In this document: piece by piece, positions 1 through 25,677 of the stretch
How the letters are laid out: the number at the start of each line of letters is the position of its first letter
How positions within the stretch are numbered: position 1 is the stretch's first letter
Assembly: GCA_034440575.1 (NCBI GenBank)
Contig: JAOTOL010001601.1
Location: forward strand, 514,501-578,500
Length of the DNA stretch: 64,000 bases
Direction of reading: 5' to 3'
Source of the DNA: Imbricaverruca yamaguchii
Taxonomy: Eukaryota > Arthropoda > Thecostraca > Neoverrucidae
The notes under the pieces: generated by a model
What the model was told of the DNA's origin: nothing
Databases searched by the model: none
What the model saw: only the letters and a program-made list of their open reading frames with translations
Translations under genes and position numbers: made by a program

Positions 1-556
1 CGACTGACACTGTCCGACTGACACTGTCCGACTGACACTGTCCGACTGACACTGTCCGACTGACACTGTCCGACAGACACTGCCCGACTGACACTGCCCG
101 ACTGACGCTGTCCGACTGACACTGCCCGACTGACACTGCCCGACTGACACTGTCCGACTGACACTCTCCGACTGACACTGTCCGACTGACACTGTCCGAC
201 TGACACTGTCCGACTGACACTGTCCGGCTGACACTGTCCGACTGACACTGTCCGACTGACACTGTCCGACTGACACTGTCCGACTGACACTGTCCGACTG
301 ACACTGTCCGGCTGACACTGTCCGACTGACACTGTCCGACTGACACTGTCCGACTGACACTGTCCGACTGACACTGTATCGACTGACACTACCTGACTGA
401 CACTGTCCGACTGACACTGTCCGACTGACACTGTCCGACTGACACTGTCCGACTGACACTGTCCGACTGACACTGTCCGACTGACACTGTCCGACTGACA
501 CTGTCCGACTGACACTGTGTAGACTGACACTACCTGACTGACACTGTCCGACTGAC
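1..556. repeat. 14-nt minisatellite
   Basis: About 40 tandem copies of CGACTGACACTGTC with few substitutions. It begins before the window edge. It sits in the intron following the last visible sorting-nexin exon (transcribed as the complement). Confidence 0.97.
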
Positions 557-2074
557 TTTTACGCACGCAGATCAGGTGGAACACATCATAACATGCAAGG
601 GGCGGCTGGATGGTGGCCCGAGCTGAAACCAGCTGGACCAGCACCCGTAAATTGTGCCACACACCTTTTTCTTTTAATAAAATAATGCGCTGACTAGAAA
701 TACATTGTGTGGTTAAATATACTAAAGGCAAAATTAAAAGACCATTATACCAGCAAGAAGACCAACCATTAAAAGATCAGCAAGTCCAGAATTAGAAGAA
801 CGGACCGACCTAATTCAATCGGTAATTGATAGACCTGTACGAGGCATACAACCTTAACCTCCGAAGTTGTGGATGGCGCTTCAGATCAGCTCGAAGTGAA
901 AATGGAATAAAAAGAGCAACTTGCACCTTATTACTAATTTACATCAGCACCCACACGACAAATTTGCCAGATTCAGATGGCAATTGATAGCTCTAAATTT
1001 TGCTCGTCTCATGTGTACGTACGTTTAATGTTTAGGATCGTGGATGATATAAAGTGGTTGACGTCATAATCGTTATAGTCATCGTCGGCAAAGTCATGTC
1101 CAGTCAGATTTGAGATGCTTAGTTAGTCCCAACCTCCAACAAATGCATTTCAACATCCAATAGAGAGGATACATGTGGTAATAACAATGATAATAATTAG
1201 TGAATATAAAATAATCATCAAACAGGTAATGAACATCATTTATGTTTAATCAACGGCGACATAGGTGAAAAAATTAATGGTGCTGGCTAATCTTTCTAAG
1301 ATGAACTTCATGCTGCTGGTTTCCATAACATATAATATTCAGGCACAGTTCACATCAGTGCCAAGACTTAGACGAACACCGAAGTAACCAAGGCCTGGAC
1401 ATAGTCACGTCACACTACTTCCACGATTGACGTCTCGTGATATTTCTGTCATATTGCATTGCCATCTGCGACAGGTATTTGCCAAATGGTATTGTCATTT
1501 GTAAAACACAGTTAGGCTAATCACGTTTCGGGGCGATTCGCTACGCTTGCTACGATTTGAGTGAGGTCCGGAAACTTATGCCGGCCTGGGATGAGGTCAG
1601 GGGTAATCCACATTCATTTTCTATTGACCTTCATTGATCTCATGTGCCACTCCGAACAACAGGTGGGCATGCAAGCATATTGCTGCTCTCGTCTTCTAAT
1701 CGAAGCAGAAAAGGCTAGTACCGTCATCGTGACCCACATTTTTGTCACCTTGAACTCCTTCCTCTTGGTTTTGGTTTTTGTCACTTTTTGGTTTTTGTCA
1801 CCCTGAACGCCTTCCTCTCTAGAAAATTATAATCTCCTCTTCTTTGCCAGAAGGCTGAAATGAGATGTTTAATAATGCCTGCATTTGTATAGCTTTTCTA
1901 TGCTAATTCCCAAGCCCACTGCAGGGTACGAAAGTTAATCCTTGATTCCACATACGAATGTAAAATTTTCCTCTCCGGATTGAATAACTTCAAAACAGTT
2001 ATTCTCCAAACCCAGTCCTGGCGCTGATGTACACAGCACGCGCCGCAACGAACGGAGAGGAGGCCGTGGCTCAC
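557..2074. other. Intronic sequence, no feature recognised
   Basis: Unique, fairly AT-rich sequence downstream of exon 2075-2241. I searched it for the remaining BAR exons and found none with BAR-like translation. Confidence 0.6.
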
Positions 2075-15125
<13,051 letters not shown>

Positions 15126-15129
15126 CTGC

Positions 15130-17630
15130 AGATCGGTGGCGGGTCAGGTCAGTCGTGTCGCAGGTGTCACGCACGGTACGGTACAGCACGGACGTATCGG
15201 CACAGGGTTGCTTACAATAGGCACCGCTTACGCTGTGAGTATGTACACGGATCCGAATTTAAAACGGTGACTGGACGTGGATGATGTCCAGAGCGACGAC
15301 TGCAAGCAAAACATACACGGTTGTATAGTCATCGGATTTGTACCTATAAACAAACACATTGATACATATAAGAGGCGACTGAAGCAAATTCATTAAGTAA
15401 TCTAAAACATGCTTTACACTTAAACGTTCACATTGCACCGCATGCTGTAACGCACCCTGCAGACCAGTGCAAACACCACGAATTTATGGCAGACAATCAG
15501 CATAAAATGTGAGCTGTGCCTCACCTTGAGGAAAAAGAACATGTCCTTTTAAGCTCGGCTGTGTTTAGCACCAAAATATAGGACAAGAGCTGTTGATCTT
15601 GATTTTTCACGACCAAAATTGTCACGCAGGATACGCGTTCTGCAATATGCCATTTGGCGCCCATTTGCAGGTTGTGAGAACTATAGTCAGGATTGGAAAA
15701 AGGTGGTCCTTGATTTTTGGCATCCAAAACAATGTCCGACCCTAACCAAAAAAGTATTAATTTTCATGTTGGAATATTTAAAGGTGTTGTTGGGTCACGG
15801 TTTCAAACCTGCTGTTCTTTGATAAAACGCCAGAACTAAACAAATGCAAATGCTACACGAAATACAGTACGAAAATCCAGTCATAAACACAAGCTACACG
15901 TTTCATGAGGTGACCATGGAATCAGATCCATGCTAGGTAAAAGCCATTTCGTCGTTGTCGAGTCTGAACACGTCACTGGGTCAAGCGTCCCCAGGTTGAT
16001 GGCAACATTTATCAGCAGCCAGCTGTACCACCACTGGCCGACCTGGTAGCACAGCACCAGAGGTCATCGCTACCCAGCTGTCAGTCTGACTTGCCAGTTT
16101 AAACAGCAAGCAGCTGGTGTGACTAGCTCACATCATGCTATATACTGCTTAGGACTCAAAATTCCTATCACAAGGCCACCTGGGACGAACAAGTGGACGA
16201 CCACGGCATGATAATTAATGAAAATGCACATCCAATAATACTCCAGGAATAATAATTGGGTGCAGTACACCATTTAGCCACCACGCCCTCACCTTGAAAT
16301 CAGACATTGTACAGTGTGTGTGCCTCTGAAATGTTCAGATGGAGATAACTTCTGAGTCTTGATGGGGGATCCACCTGAAAGGCAATGCAAAATCAAAACC
16401 TGAATTGCAATCCGAATATTGTCTGCATGTTCTCCCTGCATACACCAGCGAACCACCAAAGGTGCTCCCACTGAGCAAATGTGATGGTAACACTTGTACT
16501 TAGGAACACACTGTTCCCACTTTGTAAGATGCATCACCTCCACATCCATTGTGAGGGCACATTAACAATTGCCATGCGATACATTTCGGTACTTTTTGCG
16601 TAAAAAGTTGCAGGGGTAGGGAGGTGGGTGCAATGAAGCCAAATATCACCCTCTGCCTACATTCACAGTAAAAATAACATCATTAGAAGCAGGGTAGGTG
16701 TACTCACCACACAATTTGGTGTTTACTGGCTAAACCAGGGCTTAAAATTGCTGAAAAAAACTAATTTAGCGACTTGGTGGCCAAACTGGCGAAATGTTCA
16801 TTGTGTTAGGATTTTTTTCTCAACATTATGCAGCCTGTGAAGTTGCAAAAATTGATGAGCATATGCAAACTTCAATACCATCCCTTAGGTAATTTATAGG
16901 TACTTTCATTGTACCTTATAGGTACATTCATTATACCTTGAAAGTAAATCTATTAGTTGATTTTGCAAAGATGTACATATGCTGAGTACCTTTACTGCAT
17001 TTACTTTATATATCACCAGCTTTAAGGATATTGAAAGGAAATTTGCATATTTCAAGGCCAGGTGACATATGGGTATATGCAGAGTTTTAGTGCTTAAATA
17101 TTACATGCCACCTCAACTTAATTACACATCACCTAAACCTTCAAAACTTAACACCATGCTAATTGTAACAAGTAGAAGCACCTCATCAAAAGCACCATCT
17201 TGAATGGCAAAACAAATTGTCAACTTCAATAGTCCATAACAACATGGTGCATACCTAAATATGTTCATATGCTATCACTATACCAGGTTCATTTCAATGT
17301 GCCAAAAATTGTGCTGGAGGCAAAAAAAAAAAATGTAGTATGCAATTCACATTTGTATTGTTCACATTAGTTTTTTTTCCTGGCTTAAGCCAGGCTAGGC
17401 ATGTTAAAATCAGCTTCAGTCACTACTCAACATGTATTTTTACCCCTAGGTACCAAAAAAAGCATTTCCTGACTGCTTGAAAAGCCTGCATTACAGTATG
17501 ACCATTTCAAATTCAAATTAACCAGACCTATTAGCCTATGATTTGAAATGTAATAAATTGCACACAATTATGGTTGAGATCTCTAGTTCCCTGGGTTTCA
17601 AGGGTCATCAAAGAGACATCAGGAGGCAGG
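15130..17630. other. Upstream intron, nothing recognised
   Basis: AT-rich unique sequence on the 5' side of the SH3 exon (probable intron 1). Immediately upstream of the acceptor are two CTGACC units (15136-15155). No exons were recognised. Confidence 0.5.
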
Positions 17631-17635
17631 GTTGA

Positions 17636-18108
17636 AATATTGGTTTTTCGTTAGGTGTGAGATGTCGAAACGGGCACAGAAGGATGTCAAAATTTTCCAT
17701 GGGATTAGTGTCAATTAAAGTGCTTTTGATGTTTTACCGACTCAAGTTTGAGCCAATGGTGCACATACTTATGACGGTACATTTTTCATTGGCTTTGAGA
17801 TTCATAATTTAGGAAGGGCTGTATTCAGGACAGTGAGAAAATTACCTATGCTATAATTTGATACCGTACTCCATATCACATAGTTAATCCCTTCACCCAA
17901 AATTGTTACGATATGTCTGTGTCACTATTCCTTATCAGGACCATTGACATGATGCGTATAAGCGAAATGCTGCTAGAAAGGAGACACGAAAACTTCATAA
18001 GCACATATCATGGAGCAAGATGTCGATACTTCTTGGAGAAGGATGTCGATTGAGTGTCCAGAAAGTGGTATTTTCCACCCTATTTGACGAATAATTTATC
18101 ACTGTCAG
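17636..18108 (+). mobile_element. Family C element, copy 2
   Basis: About 470 bp. It starts TTTTTCGTTAGGTGTGAGATGTC and ends AGAAAGTGGTATTTTCCACCC. It has internal and subterminal (A)GGATGTC(A/G)A repeats and no coding capacity. It aligns at both ends with the copies at 10038 and 36413. Confidence 0.65.
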
Positions 18109-18461
18109 GAGGTGAGTGACATCAGAATTGTGTGGCCATGGACAAAGTGCAGATGGTAAAAAGGTATATTTGTGTAGCAATTAGTGCCCAAAAGTATACA
18201 TCAGTTGGAAGAGGCAAAACCTATCCAATGCAATTCAATAGTTGTGATTTGCTGTGCTACATTAGCTCCTGACCATTTATTGATTTTGTGATCTTTTGAA
18301 AGCTATAATTGGTTTTCTCTTTCTTTTCCAAGCATTGCCCCTGTATGGAAAATGTATGGACTGAACTTGTTGGAGCTTACCTAGCAACTATTTCCTCCAC
18401 CATTTCAATGGGAAATCACATGTGAGATATTCACCACTTACAATCACACTCAGCATTGGCA

Positions 18462-18670
18462 CACATTTTCTTCCCAGAGGGGTGCCTCTGGCTGAGAAAA
18501 TTGATGTGGAAGAATTGGTGCATCCAAGCCTCCCCAGATGGGTGCTACCTACCATAACCCCATTGAGGGGGGTATGCTCCAAGTGCCCCTGTGATGCTAT
18601 AGGGCTGAAGTTGGGGCATGACCAGGTGTACTCTGGCATCCTGAGGGGGCACCTTTTTCAGTCAGAATGG
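18462..18670 (+). repeat. Dispersed GGGTGCC-type repeat, copy 1
   Basis: It shares GGGTGCCTCTGGCTGA, AGTGCCCC and CTGAAGTTGGG in order with 41390-41540. It is probably a fragment of a non-autonomous DNA element whose relatives also occur near 61-62 kb. Confidence 0.5.
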
Positions 18671-19749
18671 GTATCACTTTTCTACCAGAATGGGAAATGT
18701 GCATTCCTGCAGCTACATCAGCCCTGGACTGATCACTGAAAACAAGAAAATTATTGTCTTTTTTTTCATCAAACACCACAGGCATGATACAAATATGGGC
18801 CTTCCAGGGCCTATTGTGCCATGAAATTGTTTCAGGCCCTGCTACAACTGTGATAGGCTACTAGGTAGGTAAATTCCCAACCAAAATAATTGTTTTTGAT
18901 TCAAAGGCCCTCAGAGATATCTCAGAGGTTCTCAAAGGTCTGAGGAAGATTTCCACACTCCTCCTAGGTTAGAAATCTTAGATATGCACCATGTTAGTTC
19001 CCTTGATGCATGCAATAGCCATTGCAAGTCACAAAATAATTTTCTTCACACAGCCTGCTACCCTCAACCCCACTACATTGCAGGGGTGGATACAGGGAGC
19101 ACAGGTGCATTATCCCCTCCATAGAAGGCTGCATCACTCAGGCCAAAAAAAATGTTCCTCTTGGAAGGCTTCAGTGCACAACCACCACTACCACAAAGCC
19201 TAGTGGTCTGAGTTGGCCGTTGGCATGCAACAACAGACCTCAGTCCCCACCCGAAACATTTGCACAAAAGTTGGTACTCCCTTCCACTGGTGGAATACAT
19301 AATCAGCACGCACCTATACCCAGACGCCAAGTATATCAACAGAAAGTAAATGAATCAAATATGGTCTTCATTAACAAGTTGGCGTTTAAATAATGAACAA
19401 AGCAACGAACGATTCCCAATTATACAACTCACCCCTCCACTCTGACTCAATCCACTCAACAAAACAAGCAAACGCCGCAAGCCACTCCTCTTTTGCCTAC
19501 TCGGAGGCTTCGATACTTGGCTACGAAATGCAAAGTTTATACTGCGCGGCGTATAACGTGTAACATTCTGGAATTGCAGGACAAAATACACCATAAAAGC
19601 AGAATGGGCGTTTCCGAAAGTAGCTTCTGAATCGGAGAAAATTTCAAAACCCCCAGCTGCCACGGTAAAAATCGCTCTGGATGGACAACATTCTCAAAAG
19701 CTTCTTGAACTTTTGAAAGCTACCTGCATTTGGTTGGATCAGGGCAGTG

Positions 19750-19862
19750 ATACGCTCTGGGTACCAGAGGCCCTGGGTTCAACACTCGCAACACTCAGGA
19801 CATTTTTCAATGCCGCGGTCCACCGGCGAAACAGTGTGGGCCGCGCCATTAACACTCACCCT
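19750..19862 (+). mobile_element. SINE-like family B, copy 1
   Basis: Shares CTCTGGGTACCAGAGG, a TGGGTTCAACACTC B-box-like segment and CACCGGCGAAACAGTGTGGG with 20460-20619 and 47540-47690. It is followed by TTAACACTC(A)CCCTGGAGGGCGG, which recurs inverted near 21105-21140. Confidence 0.65.
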
Positions 19863-20014
19863 GGAGGGCGGGTGGGTGGGGGCATACACAAGATCGATCC
19901 AGACACATCTTACCGGCCGATATTCGCCATCGTTTGTGTGCCTGCTTAGAAATGACGGACGCGTTGTTCAAAGTAAGAAAAATGAAAATCGACCTAACAT
20001 TTTTCGAGTTAGGG

Positions 20015-20250
20015 GTTGTTAAAGTAAAAAATTATTATCAGCACCAGACCACAAATATCGGCGCTGATGCGCTTCCCGTATATTGTCAAAAAGGAAGTGT
20101 TCTTGGCAAAGCTGGAAGCTAGCTTGCATGTAGCTCTCTGGAAAAGCTTTCAAGTTACGGGCCGTTAAAGTACACAAAATTCGCAGCGCCAGACCACAAA
20201 AATCGGCGCTGATGCGCTTCCCGTATAATGGATATAATGGCAAAAGGAAA
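20015..20250. repeat. Two-copy duplication, about 95 bp each
   Basis: Units at about 20015-20090 and 20155-20230 share GTTAAAGTA, CCAGACCACAAA and TCGGCGCTGATGCGCTTCCC followed by GTATA. Both strands are non-coding. Confidence 0.85.
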
Positions 20251-20459
20251 GTATTATTGGCAACACTAGCGACTTGTTTCATGCATCTTATGCTATATAA
20301 TTTTAAAATCATGTTCGGTCGCCGATGTCAAGTCAGGTTAAGTTCATGACAGGCTAATCGAACCAAATTTGGTCAACTGGAATGGTGTCATATATGCAAA
20401 TGACTGTCATACGATTTATGCCACTTTGCATGTTACTCCCTACACACCCCGAAATCTAT

Positions 20460-20619
20460 CGTGCTATGGGTACCAAAGGTCCCAGGTTCGACTCCAGCGC
20501 CACACAGGACATTCCCCAATCCCGCGGCCCACCGGCGAAACAGTGTGGGCGGCGCCATTAGCCGTGAATGTGCATAAAGCGTGTCGTGAACCAACCAATA
20601 AATAAACAAACAAACAAAC
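20460..20619 (+). mobile_element. SINE-like family B, copy 2, with CAAA tail
   Basis: Best preserved copy: GGGTACCAAAGGTCCCAGG, B-box-like GGTTCGACTCC, CCACCGGCGAAACAGTGTGG, GGCGCCATT and CGTGAATGTGCATAAAG. It ends in an A-rich simple tail (AATAAATAAACAAACAAAC), as expected of a retroposed SINE. Confidence 0.75.
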
Positions 20620-20639
20620 CCAGAAATCTACTGTTTGCC

Positions 20640-22780
20640 CCTGCGCTTCCATACTTTATCCATGTATTTCACTCCTTTCTTTGCGAAGCCGATTGTGCCG
20701 AGCCGCCCAACGGAGCAGTCGGGTGGGCAGCCCGGTTCCGGTAACTGGAGCAGGTAATGACCTGATAAAGTGCTCCTACATAGGTGACCTGAGGTCAAAT
20801 AGCGGATCTGGCACCTGTATTGCATCATTAGTGATGTCCTAAACATCACTAATACCAATTCTGGAGCATTTAAACACAATCACAGCTATCCATAGCAATG
20901 ACAAGCCCATCCACACAAAACCATACAATTTTGCAATTTTTGTCTCATTTGGCCTTGAACATATTGACCTAAGGTCATAAAATTTGCACACGATAGAGCT
21001 CACTTTCGTGTGCAAATTGTGAATTGCACACGATATCGTGCCCATCCACTCTGCGAATTTCGTTGCTCTAGCTTTAATATGAGCCGGGATCTTAGGGGTC
21101 GGAATCCGCCCCCCGCCCTCCAGGGCGAGTGTTAAACGTGATTGGGCATAAGTTGCGTCGAGAATCAGCCAATATGGAACAAGGTCAGTGATACGGTCAG
21201 TTTTTTATTTCAGTTTTCTACGTTTCTAAATGATCGCCGTTTTGTGCGGATTTATTCTAAAGAAAAGCAGTGAGTGTAGATACCTCTAACAGACGCACTT
21301 CCCGGTATAAATTCAACCTATTTTGTCAGTCACAAGAACGCTTTTTCGGCACGGCAAGGGACGAGGGCTAGGTCACAAGGGGGCCCTTTCAACTTAGTCC
21401 TTTGGCTTTCTGAAGGGACAGTTGGGTTGCAGTTTTAAAATAGTATCTTCCTACGATGAAATTCGTACTTTGCCTATGTAGGCAGGTAAAGCGTTTCGAT
21501 TCCCACAAAGTTCCATGGTCTGCATTCTTCTTGGTTACTAGTCACCTAGGAACGGCCGGCACCGGACGCACGGCCAGGTGTGTGTGTGGAATGGCAGGTG
21601 GGTTCCCCCTGCTAAGACAGTCACCCACAGGGGGTGATCCTTGCACTCGATGAAGTCCAGAGTACATCTTAATGCTAGGCACGTCCATCTAAATTACTCC
21701 TGCTGCCGACATGCCTGAAGTTTGCATCAGGGCCTCTCGTTCCGATCCGATGGGGGAGAACGTCGGACCCAGCACCCCGCACCAGGCTGCGTGACCGACC
21801 AATTCCTCTCCGATGTGCCAATGGATGACAGAAGCAGAGATGCAGAACAACCTCCGAGTCTGGCAAAACCGATAGGAACCATTTACTTTCTAAGATCTTC
21901 GTTCCACGCAGCGGCATATAAAGTTTTAAAATGCTTCAAAAGGTCATTACCGAAAGACCTTCACCGTCGTAACCACGGGGAAGGAGGTCCTTCCATACTC
22001 ACCCTTGGAACGCCCCTCCCCACAGGCCGAAACGACTCGATGCAAATCTCGGTTTTTATTCACAAGCGCGAAACAACACTGCCGATGCGGACACCACACC
22101 AGCACCGCCGGTCAGCCCGCGCCACACGTGGGCACGGAGACCACCTGACCACCGCATCGCAGAGCGACGGTACTCGCCACCGGCCCCAGCGCGCGCCGGT
22201 CGACCGACGGTGACTTCAGTACGCATCGGTCAGGCAAACATCACCCACAAATTAAAGGGCATGGACATTTGGACCAAAGGCCCGCCATAAGCTGGCTAAG
22301 CTGAAGCGGCAGCGTTGGACGCTCCTGAATATTACATTACAAATATTTCAGGAGTAAAATTACGCTCTAACGCACCAAAAATGCCTAACACTCCAAATGA
22401 TCGTGTAAATCCTGACCAAAAACATTATCTGCTGGCTTTGATGCATCTGCTCCTCCCAAATTGACTCGGCCAGGTCTGAAACAGGCCGTTTGATTCGCCG
22501 TCGCGGACACTAACGCCAGCCCTGGCCATCCTGATCGACTCCGACATCAGCGTATCCCGGCTGCCACATCAGTCCCGTCCGTCCCACCTGACACTGACGT
22601 CAGCACTGGCCTTCCTCCTTCGACTGGAAAAAGGCACCCATCCATGACGCACAACTCCACCCCTCCACACTCAACGAGCTTGTCACCCGATGGCGCCTCA
22701 CAGTACAAAATGTAACTCTCCGTATTAAGTGCATCACCAGATCAAAATTTATAGATCCCCGCCCGCGCGGACCCCACTCT
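20640..22780. other. Intergenic or intronic sequence, nothing firm
   Basis: Mixed composition. A CpG-richer patch at about 22080-22210 and an inverted fragment of the family B flank at about 21105-21140 are the only features noticed. Confidence 0.45.
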
Positions 22781-22988
22781 TGACGTGCGATTCTATTCAG
22801 CTGACGGCCGGCAAACGATGGGTTGCGGAGCTCGACCGCTAGGTGCCGCCAGCTCCGAGCTAGATCAGTCGCGCCATCTCGTCACGGCGCACCACATTTG
22901 GCGGGACACCGCGCACTTCGCCCCCGCACTACAGGCTGGAGCATAATTGAACACTGGCAGATTAATAGCTGTCGCGAAGCAGGCTCAC

Positions 22989-23006
22989 CGATCTCTCATC
23001 AGACAT
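22989..23006 (-). CDS. SH3PX1: Candidate first coding exon of the sorting nexin (six codons)
   Basis: The SH3 exon needs an upstream exon that supplies the start codon and ends in phase 0. Here the minus strand reads ATG TCT GAT GAG AGA TCG followed by the strong donor GTGAGC, with A at -3 of the ATG. Joined to the SH3 exon this gives MSDERS before AKALYDF, a normal distance from the initiator to ALYDF in this family. The exon lies in a CpG-rich stretch upstream of the gene and downstream of the neighbouring TLCD stop. The evidence is positional only: a six-codon exon can arise by chance. A weaker alternative is a four-codon ATG...GAG|GTGATG at about 16549. Confidence 0.35.
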
Positions 23007-23250
23007 ATTCGGCGATTTGACGAGACGAGCCAAGCGAGGCAGGAAGCGAGACGCCTTGCGCTATGCCGATTGGCACAACACACATCCATCAAAAGCACCA
23101 TACTTCACCAAGGGAGCACACAGCTGCCCGGCCCTGAGTGTTTCCACGTCACGTGCGCATGTGCAAGAGAACACCGTGGAACCCACGAACGTCGCCAGAC
23201 ACCGCCATGCCGTACAAACGTCCAAAAATAGCCGAGCTGGCGGTGGCGGC
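23007..23250 (-). promoter_or_regulatory. Possible CpG-rich promoter / 5' UTR of the sorting nexin
   Basis: CpG-rich sequence directly upstream, on the minus strand, of the candidate first exon. It contains a run of the form GCACATGCGCACGTGACG (plus-strand positions about 23145-23162), which combines an E-box (CACGTG) with an NRF-1-like GCGCA half site. TATA is absent. This would suit a housekeeping gene. The call depends on the candidate first exon being real. Confidence 0.25.
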
Positions 23251-23436
23251 CAATACCGGCAGCGGTACACATTTGATATTGTCTTTGATTGGTCGGGAGC
23301 AAGGAAGCATCGAAAGCAGCGACATGCCAAACACACTACAAAAAAATCGTTCAAAAACCACCTCAATACACCGTGCAGGAATGGTCACGTCATCAAAACA
23401 GCACCGGGCAACGATCAAGGTACTATGTCTCTACAG

Positions 23437-23937
23437 ACATGTCAGGTTCCAGTGGCCCTGCTGCTAGAGGACAGGTTGGGATCCAGTCACCCCACCGCTA
23501 GAGGACAGGCTGGGATCCAGTCGCCCTGCCGCTAGGACAGGCCGAGATCCAGTCACCCCACCGCTAGAGGACAGGCTGGGATCCAACCGCCCTGCCGCTA
23601 GAGGACAGGCTGAGATCCAGTCACCCCACCGCTAGAGGACAGGCTGGGATCCGGTCGCCCTGCCGCTAGGACAGGCCGAGATCCAGTCACCCCACCGCTA
23701 GAGGACAGGCTGGGATCCAGTCGCCCTGCCGCTAGGACAGGCCGAGATCCAGTCACCCCACCGCTAGAGGACAGGCTGGGATCCAGTCACCCTGCCGCTA
23801 AAGGACAGGCCAGGATCCAGTCACCCCACCGCTAGAGGACAGGCTGGGATCCAGTCGCCCTGCCGCTATGACAGGCCGAGATCCAGTCACCCCACCGCTA
23901 GAGGACAGGCTGGGATCCAGTCACCCTATGGACGGAG
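23437..23937. repeat. Minisatellite with a 66-nt dimeric higher-order unit
   Basis: Units of 34 nt (GCTAGAGGACAGGCTGGGAT then CCAGTCGCCCTGCC) alternate with 32-nt units (CTAGGACAGGCCGAGATCCA then GTCACCCCACC), about 14 monomers in all. The alternation is regular over most of the array. Confidence 0.93.
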
Positions 23938-23939
23938 CA

Positions 23940-25485
23940 GCCGGAAGGAACTGGTGTTCTACGGACAATGCCAGTCAGTTTGATACGAACTTGCGAACCA
24001 CGGGTGAGAGTTGAACATCTGGATTCATCAAAGCGAATGCAAATATGATTATAATGTAAGTATGCGACGCGTTAGGTAGGTGAACTGACGCACGCCCAGT
24101 TTACGGGCGTTAAGTACTCCAATTATTTGAGAGGGGTGGGGTTCGAACCACCCCACTAACCCCTTTATTACCAGGCACATAATTTAAAACTTGATTTTAT
24201 ATAATGTAGTAAATACACGGGGTCAAGTCCAGCTTGATATACCTCGAGCCTCGATCATTTTCGCATGGTCCCACTCCCGGTAGCTAGCGTCTCGGAAGAA
24301 TGCTTCTCAAAAGGTCACCATATGTGCGCTGCTAAACACAGCCAACTGAATATGAACCTCTGACAGAAGAGCCATTCGACCACCCTCTTTGCCGTGATGG
24401 AGTTCCCCTCGCCGCCCTCATCCTACACATTTGCATAGCACCAGAGAATGTGTGAATATCCCTCGTCCGATCTCCACTCGTCAAACCACCACACGTGTTG
24501 TTCGGCTGCGGCCCGGTGATCACAATGCACCACGTCACGTGCCGGGCGTAATACCACCCGCACGGTGCAGACAAGGCCGCTCCAGTCGACATCCCCACAG
24601 GTCGGTAGCGAGGCACGGCTGCACGTCCTACAACCGCCATTGCAGCTCACATACGTAAAACGGAGCGGCGCCGGCAGAGGAAGTCTTCAAGACGCTCTCT
24701 ACCACAAATACGAGACACGAATTTGCGCATCTCTCGACGCACTCAACGTGCATGTCTCGAGAGTTAGGATATCGAGATCGAGATGTGTCTCGGGAGTTAG
24801 GGCATGTACTCGCAACGCACGCAAGCGAGAACAATCGAGGACGGTTGGACACGGCGGGCGCACCATTTTGAGACGAACACGCCGGCTAGACGCATAGCAC
24901 GGCGACGGCGAGCTGCGGCCGTCTACTGGCCCCGCGCGCTGTCTCCCGGCAGAAGCGACAGTACAAATCACCGCACGTGCCGCACAACACGCACCGCACT
25001 TGATCACTCGCTCTTTGTACATGATCACAATATGAGGCGCACTTCAAATTCCATGCTTGTTTAAAATATTGGCGAATCAGTGACAGCGCTAGGCGCGATT
25101 GGTTTGTCGTAATTCGACTGATAAACAAGACATAATTTGTGGATCAGGTCAGGGCATGCACAGGTGCAGTAAGAAATAGCGAAACCTTTTAAAGCATCGA
25201 TTGAATGTGCAGCACACAATTACATGGTACGACAAAATAATTATGCAATTAGTACAAGTCCGTTTATAAAACAGTCCTCACATACAAAACCTAAGCTGGG
25301 TTTGTGATCAGCGCACAAACGGTCCGCAGTCTCAGACGAACACAAATCAATCATTTGTCTTCTCCCGATCGTGCTTTATCTTACCAGGGACTCCTCATTC
25401 TTGCAGATCACTCTCGCCTACCACTCTACATTCTCACTGAAGACCATTTGTGTACCGAACACCGACCCGCCAGGCCGAACACAGC
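23940..25485. other. Region 3' of the TLCD-like gene, nothing recognised
   Basis: GC-rich, CpG-containing sequence around 24.4-25.0 kb, then AT-rich. It should hold the 3' UTR of the TLCD-like gene (minus strand). No exon with family similarity was found. Confidence 0.4.
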
Positions 25486-25489
25486 CGTC

Positions 25490-25677
25490 CTACTCCCGCC
25501 TGTCGCTGAAGACCTCCTCTTCCTCGGTGCCGCGCACCAGTCTCCGGAACGCCGAGTAGATTTTGTCCTCGCCCGGCGCCGGGTCGCGGGCCGCGCCGTC
25601 TCGCTTCGCCTTGCGGAAGTCGGCGTACAGCAGGCGGAAGAAGAGCACGATGTTCATGGCGAACAGCGTGGCCACCG
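25490..25677 (-). CDS. TLCD1/2: TLCD-like gene, last coding exon
   Basis: 188 nt ending in TAG at 25490-25492, acceptor GCCGGCAG. It encodes the last membrane segment (VATLFAMNIVLFFRLLYADF), a basic patch (RKAKRD) and a hydrophilic tail with an acidic cluster (GTEEEEVF). The Asn-Ile-Val-Leu-Phe-Phe-Arg-Leu-Leu end, followed by an Asp-Phe, is typical of TLCD proteins. No canonical AATAAA was recognised just downstream, so the mRNA end is not placed. Confidence 0.9.

Noticed and set aside
23437..23937. CRISPR-like regular array
   Set aside because: No unique spacers between repeats, and the genome is eukaryotic; it is a dimeric minisatellite. The same applies to the other arrays of 22-36 nt.
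24332..25128. Several 70-110-codon frames in CpG-rich DNA at 24.4-25.1 kb
   Set aside because: GC-rich DNA keeps many frames open on both strands; no domain or splice evidence.
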